Shown here in pieces: positions 46,006 through 55,756 of a stretch of 64,000 nucleotides of DNA. Location of the stretch: contig CAIRLC010000017.1 of the NCBI GenBank assembly GCA_903879335.1, positions 225,057-289,056 of the forward strand, in the 5' to 3' direction. The DNA is from an uncultured Pseudomonadota bacterium (GTDB lineage: Bacteria > Pseudomonadota > Gammaproteobacteria > Steroidobacterales > Steroidobacteraceae). A program made the translations under genes and the position numbers. The notes beneath the pieces were generated by a model. It was not told where the DNA came from and made no database searches. It was given only the letters and a program-made list of their open reading frames with translations. How positions within the stretch are numbered: position 1 is the stretch's first letter; the number at the start of each line of letters is the position of its first letter.

Positions 46006-46539
46006 TTAGGTTCGACGATTGGCGAGTTCGCTAGTGAAATATTGGCGGACTTCGCCATCGCGTACCCGCTCGTCGTAATGACCGTGGGTAAAGGCCATGA
46101 CCGTCTGGCGCCAGAACGACACGGCGCCTTTATTCGGCACCGCTTCTGAGACTTCCCAGCGCCCAGCAAAACGACTGAAGATCAGGGAGGCGGCAGCGCG
46201 GCCGAGCCCACGGCGTCGGAAAGGTCGGCGGATATAAAACTCAGCCATGCGATAGTCGAAACCATCGCGACCAGGCACAGGCATCAAGGGTCGCGAAATC
46301 AACGCAAAGCCGCCTGCGCGTCCGTCATCGAGGATCAACAAAGGATGCGAGCGGTCATCGCGGAACCAACGCGCCAATAACTCGGCTTCGCGTGATCCGT
46401 GCTCGCCGTAGAGCGGGAACACACCGGTATCGTTAGCGCGCGAGATCGCCCCAAGTTCATCGAGGTACTCCGGATAGACCGCCTGAATCCAGCGCTGGTC
46501 GTCATCGGAGCGGCGGGCATCACGAAGGGACACGCTCAT
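46006..46539 (-). CDS. GNAT-family N-acetyltransferase
   Basis: 177 residues. GNAT fold with the acetyl-CoA pyrophosphate loop RRRGLGRAAASLIF (R/Q-x-x-G-x-G/A), the preceding strand MAEFYIRRPF and the closing WRQTVMAFTHGHYDE segment. The acceptor substrate is unknown. 30 bases downstream of the terminator that follows the Ala/Pro lipoprotein gene, so it probably has its own weak promoter or relies on readthrough. Confidence 0.88.
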   Translation of the reverse strand: MSVSLRDARRSDDDQRWIQAVYPEYLDELGAISRANDTGVFPLYGEHGSREAELLARWFRDDRSHPLLILDDGRAGGFALISRPLMPVPGRDGFDYRMAEFYIRRPFRRRGLGRAAASLIFSRFAGRWEVSEAVPNKGAVSFWRQTVMAFTHGHYDERVRDGEVRQYFTSELANRRT

Positions 46540-46569
46540 CGTGACTCCTCGAGGTCAAAACGCGGGCAA

Positions 46570-46616
46570 TAAAAAACCGGGCGGATCAGCCAGCTACGCT
46601 GGAGACCCAACCCGGT
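46570..46616 (-). terminator. terminator of the Ala/Pro lipoprotein gene
   Basis: On the minus strand ACCGGG pairs with CCCGGT across a loop that holds a second hairpin (CCAGC/GCTGG), followed by TTTTTT. Lies 28 bases past the lipoprotein stop. Confidence 0.75.
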
Positions 46617-46644
46617 CCGAATCACATGCGCTTGCGCGCAGCGA

Positions 46645-46848
46645 TTACTTCTTCTCTTCGGTCGCGGCCGGAGCAGCGCCAGCAGCCGGAGCAGCAGCGT
46701 CAGCAGCCGGAGCAGCGGCGTCAGCAGCTGGAGCAGCAGCCGGAGCAGCGGCGTCAGCAGCAGGAGCAGCCGGAGCGGCTTCCTTCGAACCACAAGCAGC
46801 AAGAGCAAGCGCCAGCGCAGCGGCGCCGAGAGCGAGTTTCACGTTCAT
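46645..46848 (-). CDS. small Ala/Pro-repeat lipoprotein
   Basis: 67 residues. Lipoprotein signal peptide with lipobox LAAC (Cys19); the mature 49 residues are almost only Ala and Pro with spaced Asp (PAADAAAPAAAPAADAAAP), closing with EEKK. The DNA is a tandem array of about 30-base GCAGCAGCG-type units. It recalls alanine-rich repeat lipoproteins seen as small cell-wall spacers, but I recognise no family. ATG 46848 is the only start with a signal peptide right behind it. A terminator follows, and the gene stands alone. Confidence 0.8.
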   Translation of the reverse strand: MNVKLALGAAALALALAACGSKEAAPAAPAADAAAPAAAPAADAAAPAADAAAPAAGAAPAATEEKK

Positions 46849-47052
46849 CGGTCGGTACCCCAATTCCAGGAATGATAAAAAAAACGCGGCCGACACGGTG
46901 ATTAGATCGCCGAACCGGTCCACGGCGTCCGATTCTACATACTTTCGGTCGTTGATGCGCAAATGTTGGGGTAGATCATGGCGGAAATGCTACAGCGGCG
47001 ACTACACTTTAGGCTTATGCCCCACGTTGGGGCCTACCGATTTGGAGTCGAC

Positions 47053-48387
47053 ATGCCTCATCGCGCCCCTGAGAACGAACTGTTTTCAGACCATATTGGG
47101 CAGTTGCGCCGAATTTTCGCCGAAGCGGTCGAGGCCTGTGGGTATGACTCGGTGGTGATTGCCGCCGGTCAGCAGCGGTATCGGTTTCTGGATGACCAGC
47201 CGTATCCCTTCGCGGTCAACCCGCATTTCCAGTGGTGGGCTCCGGTCGACAATGCGCCGGGGTCGTTCTTGCATATCGAGGCCGGTAGCGCACCGTCGCT
47301 GTGGTTTCATCAACCGGAAGACTATTGGCATAAACCGCCTGAGATGCCGAACGACGCCTGGTTGGCGGAATTCAATGTCTCCGTGATTCGGCACCCTAGC
47401 GAAGCGAAGGCCTTGGTGCCTGCAGGCGCGGTATTTATCGGCGAATCGTTCCCGGGCATTGAGGACTGGGGATTTCGCGAAATTAACCCGAGTGCGCTCA
47501 TGGATCGGCTGCACTGGGCGCGGGCAGTAAAAACACCCTATGAGCTTGAATGCATGCGCATTGCCGCCCGTCGCGGCGCACGCGCCCACGTCGCCGCTGC
47601 TGCAGCCTTTCACCGTGGCGCGTCGGAGTACGGCATTCATCTCGCCTATTTGGCAGCCGCTGGTCATACCGAGGCAGGTTTGCCCTACCCGAACATCATC
47701 GCGCTCAATGAAGGCGCTGCGATCCTGCATTACACCGAACTTCAACATCAGAGCCCGGCCGAGCGCCGTTCCTTCCTGATCGATGCCGGTGCGCAATACC
47801 GCGGCTACGCGTGCGACATCACTCGGACCCACGCGGCGGCCCCCGGCGGTCGGTTCGGCGCGCTCATGAACGCGATGGAATCTGCAGAATTGGCACTCTG
47901 CGCTTTAGTGAAGGCCGGCACCCATTACCCGGATATTCATGCTGCTGCCCATCAACAGGTGGCGGAGATCTTGGTCGGTGAAGGCATTGTGACCTGCTCC
48001 GTCGAGACAGCGGTCGACTCGGGACTGACCAGCACCTTCTTCCCGCACGGGATCGGCCACCTATTGGGACTCCAGGTTCACGATATCGGCGGCCATCAAG
48101 CAGGACCCGGTGGTGGCACCAACCCACCGCCTAGCGCGCATCGGTATTTGCGCCTGACTCGGACCCTTGAAGCCGGTACGGTCGTGACGATTGAACCGGG
48201 TATCTACTTCATTGATCTGCTGCTCAACGAGGCCCAGCGGGACGGTCGTGGCCGGGATATCGCTTGGGATGCGGTCGCTGAACTGAAGCCCTTCGGTGGA
48301 GTCCGGATCGAGGACGACGTGGTCGCCACAACGGGCGCACCCGAAAACCTCACCCGGGACGCCTTTGCCGAGTTCAGCGCAGCCTGA
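47053..48387 (+). CDS. pepQ: Xaa-Pro dipeptidase PepQ
   Basis: 444 residues (E. coli 443). Hydrolyses Xaa-Pro dipeptides in the cytosol. N-terminal domain contains FLDDQPYPFAVNPHFQWW; catalytic domain has all five metal ligands: LIDAG, ACDITRT, PHGIGH, TIEPGIYF and VRIEDDVV. ATG 47053 matches the family start MPHRAPENELF; earlier in-frame ATGs add an unmatched leader. Converges on purU; the 133-base gap has an imperfect GC-rich hairpin without a T-run. Confidence 0.96.
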   Translation: MPHRAPENELFSDHIGQLRRIFAEAVEACGYDSVVIAAGQQRYRFLDDQPYPFAVNPHFQWWAPVDNAPGSFLHIEAGSAPSLWFHQPEDYWHKPPEMPNDAWLAEFNVSVIRHPSEAKALVPAGAVFIGESFPGIEDWGFREINPSALMDRLHWARAVKTPYELECMRIAARRGARAHVAAAAAFHRGASEYGIHLAYLAAAGHTEAGLPYPNIIALNEGAAILHYTELQHQSPAERRSFLIDAGAQYRGYACDITRTHAAAPGGRFGALMNAMESAELALCALVKAGTHYPDIHAAAHQQVAEILVGEGIVTCSVETAVDSGLTSTFFPHGIGHLLGLQVHDIGGHQAGPGGGTNPPPSAHRYLRLTRTLEAGTVVTIEPGIYFIDLLLNEAQRDGRGRDIAWDAVAELKPFGGVRIEDDVVATTGAPENLTRDAFAEFSAA

Positions 48388-48520
48388 TCACTGGCAGGGC
48401 GCTAATAGCGCCCCTGCTGCGCCTCGGCTGCCAGGGCTCCTACTGACCATCACCCCTCCGTACGCGCCAGCCCGGGGCCGGGTCGAGCCTCGGCGGGGCC
48501 GCGCGGAGTGCGAGGCCACT

Positions 48521-49384
48521 TTAGTAGCGCGAAAAGACCACCGTTCGGTTACCCAGTAACAACACACGGTGCTCAAGTTCGTACTGCAGCGCACGAGCGA
48601 GCACTCGAGTTTCGATGTCACGACCAGCCTCAGCAACTTGATCCACCGTTAAGCCGTGGCTGACGCGCGCGACGTCTTGCTCAATGATCGGGCCTTCGTC
48701 CAAATCCGGCGTCACGTAATGCGCAGTAGCGCCGATCAACTTCACCCCTCGGTCGTATGCCTGTTGGTAGGGCTTCGCCCCCTTAAAGCCGGGCAAGAAG
48801 CTCTGGTGGATATTGATCATCCGACCCGACATGCGCGTACAGACTTCATCCGAGAGCACTTGCATGTAGCGCGCCAGGATCACGAGATCAACGCGCTTGC
48901 GCTCAATGATCCGCATCAAGATTTTTTCTTGCGCGGCTTTGTTGTCCGGCGTGATCGGCAGGTAATCGAAAGATATGTTGTGGTCATCCACAAGCTTTTT
49001 GGAGACGCGGTGGTTCGAGACCACCCCCACAATCTCCATCGGGAGTGAGCCCTTCTGCTCCCGGTACAGCAAGTCATGCAGGCAGTGATCGTGCGCCGAT
49101 ACCATGACCAGAACCCGACGCCGAGCCTCGCGATCGACCAGTCGCCAGTCCATGCCGAACGAATCCGATACGACCCGGAAACGCTCGCGGACGTCGGCGA
49201 TATCGGCGGGACCGGGCAGTTGGAAGTGGACGCGCATACAGAACACACCGGTCGGAATATCCGTGTATTGCATCGAGTCGACGACCATACCGTCGAGCGC
49301 CAAGACAAAACCGGTCACGGCGTGGACGATGCCCTTCGCATTCGGGCACGACAGCAATAAGACGTAGTCCGGACAGCTATTCAC
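48521..49384 (-). CDS. purU: formyltetrahydrofolate deformylase
   Basis: 287 residues. N-terminal ACT domain (about 5-85; VLLLSCPNAKGIVHAVTGFV). C-terminal formyl-transferase domain with VGVVSNHR, HNISFDYLPITPDN, YMQVLSDEVC, NIHQSFLPGFKGAKPYQQAYDRGVK region and the catalytic Asp in DEGPIIEQDVARV. Releases formate from 10-formyl-THF to balance one-carbon units. GTG 49384 is chosen because GAGGGG lies nine bases before it; TTG 49393 has no room for a ribosome site. Confidence 0.95.
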   Translation of the reverse strand: MNSCPDYVLLLSCPNAKGIVHAVTGFVLALDGMVVDSMQYTDIPTGVFCMRVHFQLPGPADIADVRERFRVVSDSFGMDWRLVDREARRRVLVMVSAHDHCLHDLLYREQKGSLPMEIVGVVSNHRVSKKLVDDHNISFDYLPITPDNKAAQEKILMRIIERKRVDLVILARYMQVLSDEVCTRMSGRMINIHQSFLPGFKGAKPYQQAYDRGVKLIGATAHYVTPDLDEGPIIEQDVARVSHGLTVDQVAEAGRDIETRVLARALQYELEHRVLLLGNRTVVFSRY

Positions 49385-49459
49385 ACGCGCCAACCCCTCG
49401 CATGAGACCGATAGACATGATGAGAACGGGAACCGCTGAGGTCAATCCGCCCGCGCGCA

Positions 49460-49489
49460 TAAAAAAAGGCCGGGGGGTTACCCCGGCCT
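49460..49489 (-). terminator. terminator of the ribosomal protein supercluster
   Basis: On the minus strand AGGCCGGGG/CCCCGGCCT forms a 9-bp stem with a 5-base loop, followed by seven T residues; 98 bases past the rplQ stop. Confidence 0.9.
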
Positions 49490-49586
49490 ACTACTATGAC
49501 GACCCGTGACCCCTGCGAGTCATCGGAATTCGTCGGACTAACCGTATTCAGGGGTCGGTCCGATCATGAACCTAACCCCTTAAGGA

Positions 49587-49982
49587 TTACTCAGCCTGAG
49601 CGGCCTCAGCCGCAGCAGCCGGAGCCGCCTTATCCACCAGCTGCATGAGCGCCATCGGCGCCGAGTCACCTGGACGCGTCTCCATCTTCAGGATGCGCGT
49701 GTAACCGCCGGTACGAGCAGCAAAGCGCGGACCGATGTCGGTGAAAAGCTTCTCGACCAACGCGTCATCGCGAAGCTTCGCGAACGCGCGGCGACGCGCC
49801 GCCAAGCTGTCGGTCTTGCCGAGCGTGATGATCGGCTCAACGACGCGGCGGAGTTCCTTGGCCTTCGGAACGGTGGTGCGGATGGTCTCATAGCGGAGCA
49901 GAGCCGCGGTGAGGTTGCGCAGCAGCGCGGCGCGATGCGAGCTGTTACGCGACAGCTGGCGGCCGGTGTTGTTGTGACGCAT
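49587..49982 (-). CDS. rplQ: 50S ribosomal protein L17
   Basis: bL17, 131 residues (E. coli 127): [66 protein letters not shown]. The C-terminal tail is Ala/Glu-rich (about 117-131), a modest extension. Last gene of the alpha operon, 34 bases after rpoA. Confidence 0.98.
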   Translation of the reverse strand: MRHNNTGRQLSRNSSHRAALLRNLTAALLRYETIRTTVPKAKELRRVVEPIITLGKTDSLAARRRAFAKLRDDALVEKLFTDIGPRFAARTGGYTRILKMETRPGDSAPMALMQLVDKAAPAAAAEAAQAE

Positions 49983-50016
49983 GTCTCTCTCTTAACTTTT
50001 ATGGGTCTGACGTGAA

Positions 50017-51018
50017 TCAGGCCGTCTTGTACTCGTCTTCGCGACGCAGGGTCGCCGGCGGCCAGCCTTCAAGGCGCATGCCGAGCGACAGACCGTGGCT
50101 CTCGAGGACTTCCTTGATCTCGGTGAGCGACTTCTTGCCGAGATTCGGCGTACGAAGCAGCTCGACCTCGGTGCGCTGCACCAGATCGCCGATGTAATGG
50201 ATGTTCTCAGCCTTGAGGCAGTTCGCGCTGCGCACGGTGAGCTCGAGCTCATCAACCGGCCGCAACAGGATTGCATCGAACTGAGTCTCGATGGACTTCG
50301 AGCCACCCTCTTCCTGACCCTGAAGGTCAACGAACACCGACAACTGATCCTTGAGGATCGATCCAGCGCGGCGAATCGCTTCCTCTGGGTCGATCGTGCC
50401 GTTCGTCTCGAGATCGATGATCAGCTTGTCCAAGTCGGTACGCTGCTCAACGCGAGCAGCCTCAACGTTGTAGGTCACCTTGCGGACAGGCGAGAACGAC
50501 GCATCAAGCTGCAAACGGCCGATTGGACGGGTCTGCTCGTCGAAGCTACGCGCAATCGCCGGGCGATAGCCGCGGCCACGCTCGATTTTCAACGTCATGT
50601 TCAACTCGCCGGCCTTGGTCAGGTTAGCGATCACGAGTTCCGGGTTCAGGATCTCGACGTCATGGTCACCCTGGATGTCGCCGGCCAATACCGGGCCTGG
50701 GCCCTTCTTGGACAAACGCAACTCAGACTCGTCACGCGAATGCATGCGCACCGCAACGAGCTTGAGGTTCAAGAGAACATCAACAACGTCTTCCTGCACG
50801 CCTTCGATCGAGGTGTACTCATGGAGCACGCCATCGATCTCCACTTCTGTGATCGCAGCGCCAGGCAGCGACGAAAGCAGCACGCGACGCAGAGCATTGC
50901 CGAGCGTGTGGCCGAAGCCACGCTCAAACGGTTCAATGACAACACGTGCATGGCGAGGACCCTGATCGGTGACCTTCACGACGCGCGGCTTCAAAAATTC
51001 AGCAACAGATCCCTGCAT
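50017..51018 (-). CDS. rpoA: RNA polymerase subunit alpha
   Basis: 333 residues. N-terminal dimerisation domain (1-235; [23 protein letters not shown]) that assembles beta and beta-prime, a linker, and the C-terminal domain (about 250-333; [17 protein letters not shown]) that contacts UP elements and activators such as Crp. Alpha operon, between rpsD and rplQ. Confidence 0.99.
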   Translation of the reverse strand: MQGSVAEFLKPRVVKVTDQGPRHARVVIEPFERGFGHTLGNALRRVLLSSLPGAAITEVEIDGVLHEYTSIEGVQEDVVDVLLNLKLVAVRMHSRDESELRLSKKGPGPVLAGDIQGDHDVEILNPELVIANLTKAGELNMTLKIERGRGYRPAIARSFDEQTRPIGRLQLDASFSPVRKVTYNVEAARVEQRTDLDKLIIDLETNGTIDPEEAIRRAGSILKDQLSVFVDLQGQEEGGSKSIETQFDAILLRPVDELELTVRSANCLKAENIHYIGDLVQRTEVELLRTPNLGKKSLTEIKEVLESHGLSLGMRLEGWPPATLRREDEYKTA

Positions 51019-51075
51019 AGAAGCACCTTAGCCAAACAGCGACCCGCAGGAACTTCCCGCGGATCAGAGGGCAAA

Positions 51076-51699
51076 TTACTTGGAGTACAACTCGACGACG
51101 AGGTTCTCATTGATATCCGGCAGAATCTCATCGCGATCTGGGATCGACTTGAGCGTGCCAGTCATCTTCTTCTCGTCAACGATGACCCAATCAGGGAATC
51201 CCGATTGAGCAGCAAGGCTGAGCGCCGTAGCAACACGGCCCTGCTTCTTAGCGTGCTCGCGCACCTCGATCAGGTCGCCAGCGGCGCACTGATACGAAGC
51301 CACGTTCACAACCTGGCCGTTCACGGTGATGCCCTTGTGGGACACCAGCTGACGAGCCTCCGAACGGGTCGACGCGAAACCCATGCGATAGACGACGTTG
51401 TCGAGACGACGCTCTAACGTCTTCAGCAAGTTCTCACCCGTAGCGCCCGGACGACCTGCCGCTGCGTGGTAATAGTTGCGGAACTGACGTTCCAGCACGC
51501 CGTACATACGACGGAGCTTCTGCTTCTCGCGAAGCTGCACGCCGTAGTCGGACAGACGCTGCTTGCGCTCGCCCTTCACGCCACCCGGTGGCACTTCGAG
51601 CTTGCACTTCGACTCGAGCGTCTTTACGCCGCTCTTGAGAAAGAGATCAGTACCCTCGCGACGCGAGAGCTTGCACTTGGGACCGAGATACCTGGCCAT
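51076..51699 (-). CDS. rpsD: 30S ribosomal protein S4
   Basis: uS4, 207 residues: [21 protein letters not shown], and the S4 RNA-binding domain [26 protein letters not shown]. Primary 16S binder and, in E. coli, translational repressor of the alpha operon. The promoter before rpsM leaves only a short leader here, so that feedback may differ (see findings). Confidence 0.98.
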   Translation of the reverse strand: MARYLGPKCKLSRREGTDLFLKSGVKTLESKCKLEVPPGGVKGERKQRLSDYGVQLREKQKLRRMYGVLERQFRNYYHAAAGRPGATGENLLKTLERRLDNVVYRMGFASTRSEARQLVSHKGITVNGQVVNVASYQCAAGDLIEVREHAKKQGRVATALSLAAQSGFPDWVIVDEKKMTGTLKSIPDRDEILPDINENLVVELYSK

Positions 51700-51733
51700 T
51701 GCGTTCCTCGAATGAGTCGCCTAAAGGCGACCG

Positions 51734-52138
51734 TCAGACCCGCCGCTTCTTAGGCGGGCGGCAGCCGTTGTGGGGGATGGGCGTGACGTCAGCGATGCTC
51801 GTGATTTTGAGCCCGCAGCCGTTCAACGCGCGCACCGCAGATTCACGCCCTGGGCCTGGGCCCTTGACGCGAACTTCGACGTTACGCAGGCCGTATTCCT
51901 GAGCCGCAACGCCTGCCTTCTCAGCAGCAACCTGTGCCGCGAACGGGGTGCTCTTGCGGGAACCACGGAAGCCGCAGCCACCCGAAGTTGCCCACGAAAG
52001 AACGCCACCAGCGCGGTCAGTGATCGTGATGATCGTGTTATTAAACGAGGCATGCACGTGCGCAATACCGTCGCTGACTTGGCGCCGCGCCTTTTTAACG
52101 CGCGGAGCCTTCTTGTCACCCTGTTTCTGTTCAGCCAT
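51734..52138 (-). CDS. rpsK: 30S ribosomal protein S11
   Basis: uS11, 134 residues (E. coli 129). Conserved [41 protein letters not shown] and [20 protein letters not shown] at the C terminus. Platform protein facing the mRNA exit site. 28 bases after rpsM. Confidence 0.98.
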   Translation of the reverse strand: MAEQKQGDKKAPRVKKARRQVSDGIAHVHASFNNTIITITDRAGGVLSWATSGGCGFRGSRKSTPFAAQVAAEKAGVAAQEYGLRNVEVRVKGPGPGRESAVRALNGCGLKITSIADVTPIPHNGCRPPKKRRV

Positions 52139-52166
52139 TGCTGGTCATTCCTAAAGAAATTAGGCC

Positions 52167-52547
52167 TTAGGCCTTGCCCGGAGGCGCGTTGAGCTTGACC
52201 GCCTGCTTGCGCGGGCCCTTACGGGTACGTGCATTCGTGCGGGTGCGCTGACCGCGCATCGGCAGACCCTTACGATGGCGCATGCCACGGTAAGAGCCCA
52301 TATCCATGAGGCGCTTGATGTTCATGGCTGTCTCACGGCGAAGATCGCCTTCAACAGTCATGCGCGCGATAAATCCGCGAAGCAGCGAAACTTCGGCCTC
52401 AGTGAGGTCCTTGGTTTTCGTCGTCGGCGCGACGCCAGTGGCCTCACAGGCCTTCTTGGACGTCGTACGGCCAATACCGTAGATGTGGGTCAACCCGATA
52501 ACAATATGCTTGTTCATCGGGATGTTAATGCCGGCAATACGTGCCAT
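52167..52547 (-). CDS. rpsM: 30S ribosomal protein S13
   Basis: uS13, 126 residues (E. coli 118): [52 protein letters not shown] and a basic tail somewhat longer than in E. coli ([17 protein letters not shown]). Binds tRNA at the A and P sites and bridges to L5. First gene of the alpha operon, with its own promoter. Confidence 0.98.
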   Translation of the reverse strand: MARIAGINIPMNKHIVIGLTHIYGIGRTTSKKACEATGVAPTTKTKDLTEAEVSLLRGFIARMTVEGDLRRETAMNIKRLMDMGSYRGMRHRKGLPMRGQRTRTNARTRKGPRKQAVKLNAPPGKA

Positions 52548-52582
52548 GTGCAGCCCTAAGGAATTCGTGGGAAAAGTTGGAC

Positions 52583-52611
52583 AGTTTAGCCTGAAACCCG
52601 GGTCTCTTCAA
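52583..52611 (-). promoter_or_regulatory. promoter of the alpha operon (rpsM-rpsK-rpsD-rpoA-rplQ)
   Basis: On the minus strand TTGAAG (52606-52611), 17 bases, TAAACT (52583-52588). The expected start near 52576 leaves a leader of about 29 bases before the rpsM ATG, too short for the E. coli-type S4 pseudoknot. Confidence 0.65.
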
Positions 52612-52615
52612 CCCT

Positions 52616-52633
52616 TCCGACCCTAAGGTCGGA
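52616..52633 (-). other. perfect hairpin just upstream of the alpha-operon promoter
   Basis: TCCGACC/GGTCGGA, 7-bp stem with a 4-base loop, ending four bases before the -35 box. No U-tract, so not a standard terminator. It lies in the 136-base gap between rpmJ and rpsM. Confidence 0.6.
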
Positions 52634-52683
52634 CCGGAACCGTTCACTCTTTCGAATGAGGGCACCAGTGAGATTCATCTACC

Positions 52684-52797
52684 TTAGCCCTGGCGCTGCT
52701 TGTGGCGAGCATCAGAACAGATGATGTAGACGATCCCTCGGCGACGGACCACCTTGCAGTTTTTGCAAATCTTTTTAACGGACGGACGGACTTTCAT
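52684..52797 (-). CDS. rpmJ: 50S ribosomal protein L36
   Basis: bL36, 37 residues, starting [20 protein letters not shown] and ending RHKQRQG. It keeps the full zinc site (C11, C14, C27, H32), so it is the zinc-dependent form. ATG at 52797, stop TAA at 52684-52686. Lies 32 bases after secY and 136 bases before rpsM, the standard secY-rpmJ-rpsM order. Confidence 0.98.
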   Translation of the reverse strand: MKVRPSVKKICKNCKVVRRRGIVYIICSDARHKQRQG

Positions 52798-52829
52798 GAC
52801 TGGACCTCGGAGGGACGCCGCTCAACGCC

Positions 52830-54194
52830 TTACGGCGCAGAGCCCGGACGGCCGGAGCCGCGCAGGTTGGACTTCTTGATAAGACCTTCGTACTGGTGGG
52901 ACATCATGTGCGCTTGCAACTGCGCGATGAAGTCCATGACGACCACCACGATGATGAGGAGCGACGTACCACCAAAGTAAAACGGCACGTTGCCCCAGGA
53001 AATGAGCAGCTCAGGCAATAGGCAGACGGCGGTCACGTAAATCGCGCCCCACAACGTCAACCGGGTGAGCACCTTCTCAATGTATTCGCCGGTGTGCTGA
53101 CCTGGGCGGATACCCGGGATAAACGCACCACCCTTCTTCAGGTTGTCGGCTGTCTCGCGCGAGCTGAACGTCAGGCCGGTGTAGAAGAAGCAGAAAAAGA
53201 TGATCAGCAGCGCATACAGGAACATATGCAGCGGCTGGCCGTAGCTCAGCGACGCCGACACGGCCTGCATGAACGACTTGAATCCGCCCATGATACCCGT
53301 CTGACCGACACCCGTACCCGCGAAGTTCGCGAGGGTTGCTGGGAAGAGCAGCAAGGAGGAGGCAAAAATTGGCGGGATCACGCCCGACATATTGAGCTTG
53401 AATGGCAGATGGCTCGACTGGCCGCCGACCATCTGACGCCCAACCATGCGCTTCGCGTAGTTGATGGCGATACGGCGCTGGCCGCCCTCGACCCAAGCCA
53501 CGAAAAACGTAACGCCGGCGACAACGAGCGCCAAGATGATCGCAAACGCCGGATTCATTTCACCCGTCGAGATCTGATTGAAGGTGTTGCCAATGGCGGC
53601 CGGAAGCCCTGCAACGATGCCCGACAAAATGATCATCGAGATGCCGTTACCGATGCCGCGCTCAGTGATCTGCTCACCGAGCCACATCAGGAACATCGTA
53701 CCCGTGGTCAGTGTGACCGTCGCGACGACGACAAAGTACCAGCCCGGGTTCAGAACAACGCCCTGGTTCTGGAACGCGTACGCAGCGCCGGCACCTTGGA
53801 ACACCGCGAGGCCGACCGAGGCGTAACGCGTGATCTGCGTCACTCGGCGGCGACCGGATTCGCCTTCCTTCTTCCACTCAGCCCAAGGTGGGTAAACCAC
53901 CGCGAGCATTTGGATGATGATCGACGCCGAGATATACGGCATCACACCCAGAGCGAAGATCGACAAGCGCGACAACGCGCCGCCGGAGAACATATTGAAC
54001 AAACCGAGGATCGTTCCTTCCTGCTCCTGAAAGAAGCGGGAGAGCGCAATCGGATCGATACCCGGCACCGGAATAAAGGTTCCGATGCGGTAGACGATCA
54101 GACCGCCCAGCAGAAAGAAGATACGCGAGCGAATCTCGGCGAGCCGTGTTGCGGCGCCGAATCCTGCCATCGCGTTTGAGCCCCCGGATGCCAC
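52830..54194 (-). CDS. secY: preprotein translocase subunit SecY
   Basis: 454 residues, ten membrane helices, the channel of the Sec translocon. Signatures: [14 protein letters not shown] (plug region after helix 1), [32 protein letters not shown] as [17 protein letters not shown], and the cytosolic loops C4 and C5 with [11 protein letters not shown]. Follows rplO by 6 bases in the spc operon. Confidence 0.98.
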   Translation of the reverse strand: MASGGSNAMAGFGAATRLAEIRSRIFFLLGGLIVYRIGTFIPVPGIDPIALSRFFQEQEGTILGLFNMFSGGALSRLSIFALGVMPYISASIIIQMLAVVYPPWAEWKKEGESGRRRVTQITRYASVGLAVFQGAGAAYAFQNQGVVLNPGWYFVVVATVTLTTGTMFLMWLGEQITERGIGNGISMIILSGIVAGLPAAIGNTFNQISTGEMNPAFAIILALVVAGVTFFVAWVEGGQRRIAINYAKRMVGRQMVGGQSSHLPFKLNMSGVIPPIFASSLLLFPATLANFAGTGVGQTGIMGGFKSFMQAVSASLSYGQPLHMFLYALLIIFFCFFYTGLTFSSRETADNLKKGGAFIPGIRPGQHTGEYIEKVLTRLTLWGAIYVTAVCLLPELLISWGNVPFYFGGTSLLIIVVVVMDFIAQLQAHMMSHQYEGLIKKSNLRGSGRPGSAP

Positions 54195-54200
54195 GGCGCC

Positions 54201-54641
54201 CTACTCGAACTTGCCGCCGGCCGCCTCGATCGCAGCACGGGCACCCTTCGTAGCCGACAGGCCACGAACAGTAACCGCAGAGCTGATCGAGCCCGACAGG
54301 ATGACTTTGACCTTCTCAATCCCTGCTGGGATCGCGCTGGCCTTCTTCAAGGACGCCAAATCAACCGCGCCTTCATTCTGCGACGCAATTTTGGCCAACG
54401 TGTCGAGCGTGATCTCGCCACGGGTAGCCTTAACCGCAGAGCGGAAGCCCATTTTAGGCAAGCGACGCTGCAACGGCATCTGGCCGCCTTCGAAGCCGAC
54501 CTTGTGGTAGCCGCCCTTACGCGCGCGCTGACCCTTCACACCGCGGCCGCAGGTTTTACCCTGGCCGGCGGAAGCGCCACGCCCGACGCGAAGTCGAGTC
54601 TTCTTGCTGCCCTCGGCAGGGCTCATGTCATTGAGTTTCAT
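54201..54641 (-). CDS. rplO: 50S ribosomal protein L15
   Basis: uL15, 146 residues: [20 protein letters not shown], the Gly/Arg-rich [37 protein letters not shown] 54641 is the family start; upstream in-frame codons are not conserved. 10 bases after rpmD. Confidence 0.98.
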   Translation of the reverse strand: MKLNDMSPAEGSKKTRLRVGRGASAGQGKTCGRGVKGQRARKGGYHKVGFEGGQMPLQRRLPKMGFRSAVKATRGEITLDTLAKIASQNEGAVDLASLKKASAIPAGIEKVKVILSGSISSAVTVRGLSATKGARAAIEAAGGKFE

Positions 54642-54651
54642 TGCTCTTTCC

Positions 54652-54834
54652 TTAGGCCTTTTCAACGACGACGAGATGCGTCGCCGTCCGGATCATGCCG
54701 CGGTTCGGCGCTGTATCCAGCACCTCTACCGTATGGCCAATCCGACGCAGACCGAGCCCACGCACGGACTGCTGAATGTTCTTCAGCTGCCCTGCAGTGC
54801 TCTTCTTCAGAGTTACTTTGATCTTGCCGCTCAT
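54652..54834 (-). CDS. rpmD: 50S ribosomal protein L30
   Basis: uL30, 60 residues: [40 protein letters not shown]. Length and start equal the E. coli protein (59). The reading frame stays open well upstream, but ATG 54834 is the conserved start. 22 bases after rpsE. Confidence 0.98.
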   Translation of the reverse strand: MSGKIKVTLKKSTAGQLKNIQQSVRGLGLRRIGHTVEVLDTAPNRGMIRTATHLVVVEKA

Positions 54835-54856
54835 GTCGTCTCTCCAGACCCGGCCC

Positions 54857-55360
54857 TTAGGCCAGGATCTCCTCGACGGTCTTGCCACGCTTGGCAGCGA
54901 TCGAATCCGGTGACGACATTTGCGTAAACGCATTGATCGTCGCCCGAACCACGTTGATCGGGTTGCGCGAGCCATAGCTCTTCGCAAGGACGTTACGAAC
55001 GCCCGCGCATTCGAACACCGCACGCATGCCACCACCCGCGATCACGCCAGTACCGCCTGAAGCGGGCTGCATGTAAACGCGCGTCGTGCCGTGACGGCCC
55101 TTCACTGCGTAGTGAATAGAGTCGCCGCGCAGCGGAACATGCATGATGTTCTTACGCGCCTGCTGCATCGCCTTGGCGATGGCAGTGGGCACTTCACGCG
55201 CCTTGCCGTAGCCGAAGCCAACGCGACCAGCGCCGTCGCCCACGACTGTCAAAGCCGTGAAGCCGAACTGCTTGCCGCCCTTGACAACCTTAGCCGTGCG
55301 GTTAACCGCCACGAGCTTTTCGATCAGGTCGTCGCCGGGTGCCTTGTCGGGTCTCGCCAT
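54857..55360 (-). CDS. rpsE: 30S ribosomal protein S5
   Basis: uS5, 167 residues. N-terminal double-stranded-RNA-binding-like domain ([20 protein letters not shown]) and S5 C-terminal domain ([32 protein letters not shown]). Part of the mRNA entry helicase and of decoding accuracy. Spc operon. Confidence 0.98.
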   Translation of the reverse strand: MARPDKAPGDDLIEKLVAVNRTAKVVKGGKQFGFTALTVVGDGAGRVGFGYGKAREVPTAIAKAMQQARKNIMHVPLRGDSIHYAVKGRHGTTRVYMQPASGGTGVIAGGGMRAVFECAGVRNVLAKSYGSRNPINVVRATINAFTQMSSPDSIAAKRGKTVEEILA

Positions 55361-55384
55361 GGTTGGATCCCTGCCTAAATACTT

Positions 55385-55750
55385 TTAGAAAACCAGCCCG
55401 GCTTCGCGGGCTGCGTCGGCCAGCGCCTTAACGCGGCCGTGATAACGGAAGCCAGCGCGGTCAAAGGCCACGTGGGTGATGCCCGCAGCGAGTGCGCGCT
55501 CTGCAATAGCCTTACCTACAGCAGCGGCAGCAGCGACGTTACCGGTGGCCGTGAGGTCACCGCGTACCGCCGACTGTACCGTCGATGCGCTAGCAAGAAC
55601 CTTCTCGCCGGACGCATCGATAATCTGCGCATAGATGTGCTGGGTAGACCGATGAACGGCCAACCGGATGGTACGGAGCGAACGGATCTTCGCGCGTGTT
55701 TTAGCGGCGCGGCGGAGCCGAACGCCTTTTTTGTCAATGATCTTTTTCAT
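55385..55750 (-). CDS. rplR: 50S ribosomal protein L18
   Basis: uL18, 121 residues (E. coli 117): [20 protein letters not shown], and the C-terminal [32 protein letters not shown] split around the family core. Binds 5S rRNA with L5. Lies 6 bases after rplF and 24 before rpsE. Confidence 0.98.
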   Translation of the reverse strand: MKKIIDKKGVRLRRAAKTRAKIRSLRTIRLAVHRSTQHIYAQIIDASGEKVLASASTVQSAVRGDLTATGNVAAAAAVGKAIAERALAAGITHVAFDRAGFRYHGRVKALADAAREAGLVF

Positions 55751-55756
55751 GGCGCC

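Noticed and set aside
46645..46800. GCAGCAGCG repeats as a CRISPR or non-coding satellite
   Set aside because: The units are contiguous without spacers and stay in frame as Ala/Pro codons of a lipoprotein gene.
48395..48440. GGGCGCTA/TAGCGCCC hairpin between pepQ and purU as a terminator
   Set aside because: No T-run on either strand; kept only as a remark under pepQ.
50095..51417. Long open frame of 440 codons on the plus strand across rpoA and rpsD
   Set aside because: It runs antisense to two certain genes, has no family features and no promoter or ribosome site; such frames are common in GC-rich coding DNA.
53094..54179. 361-codon plus-strand frame opposite secY
   Set aside because: Arg/Asp/His-rich composition is the mirror of secY codon use; SecY itself is unmistakable.
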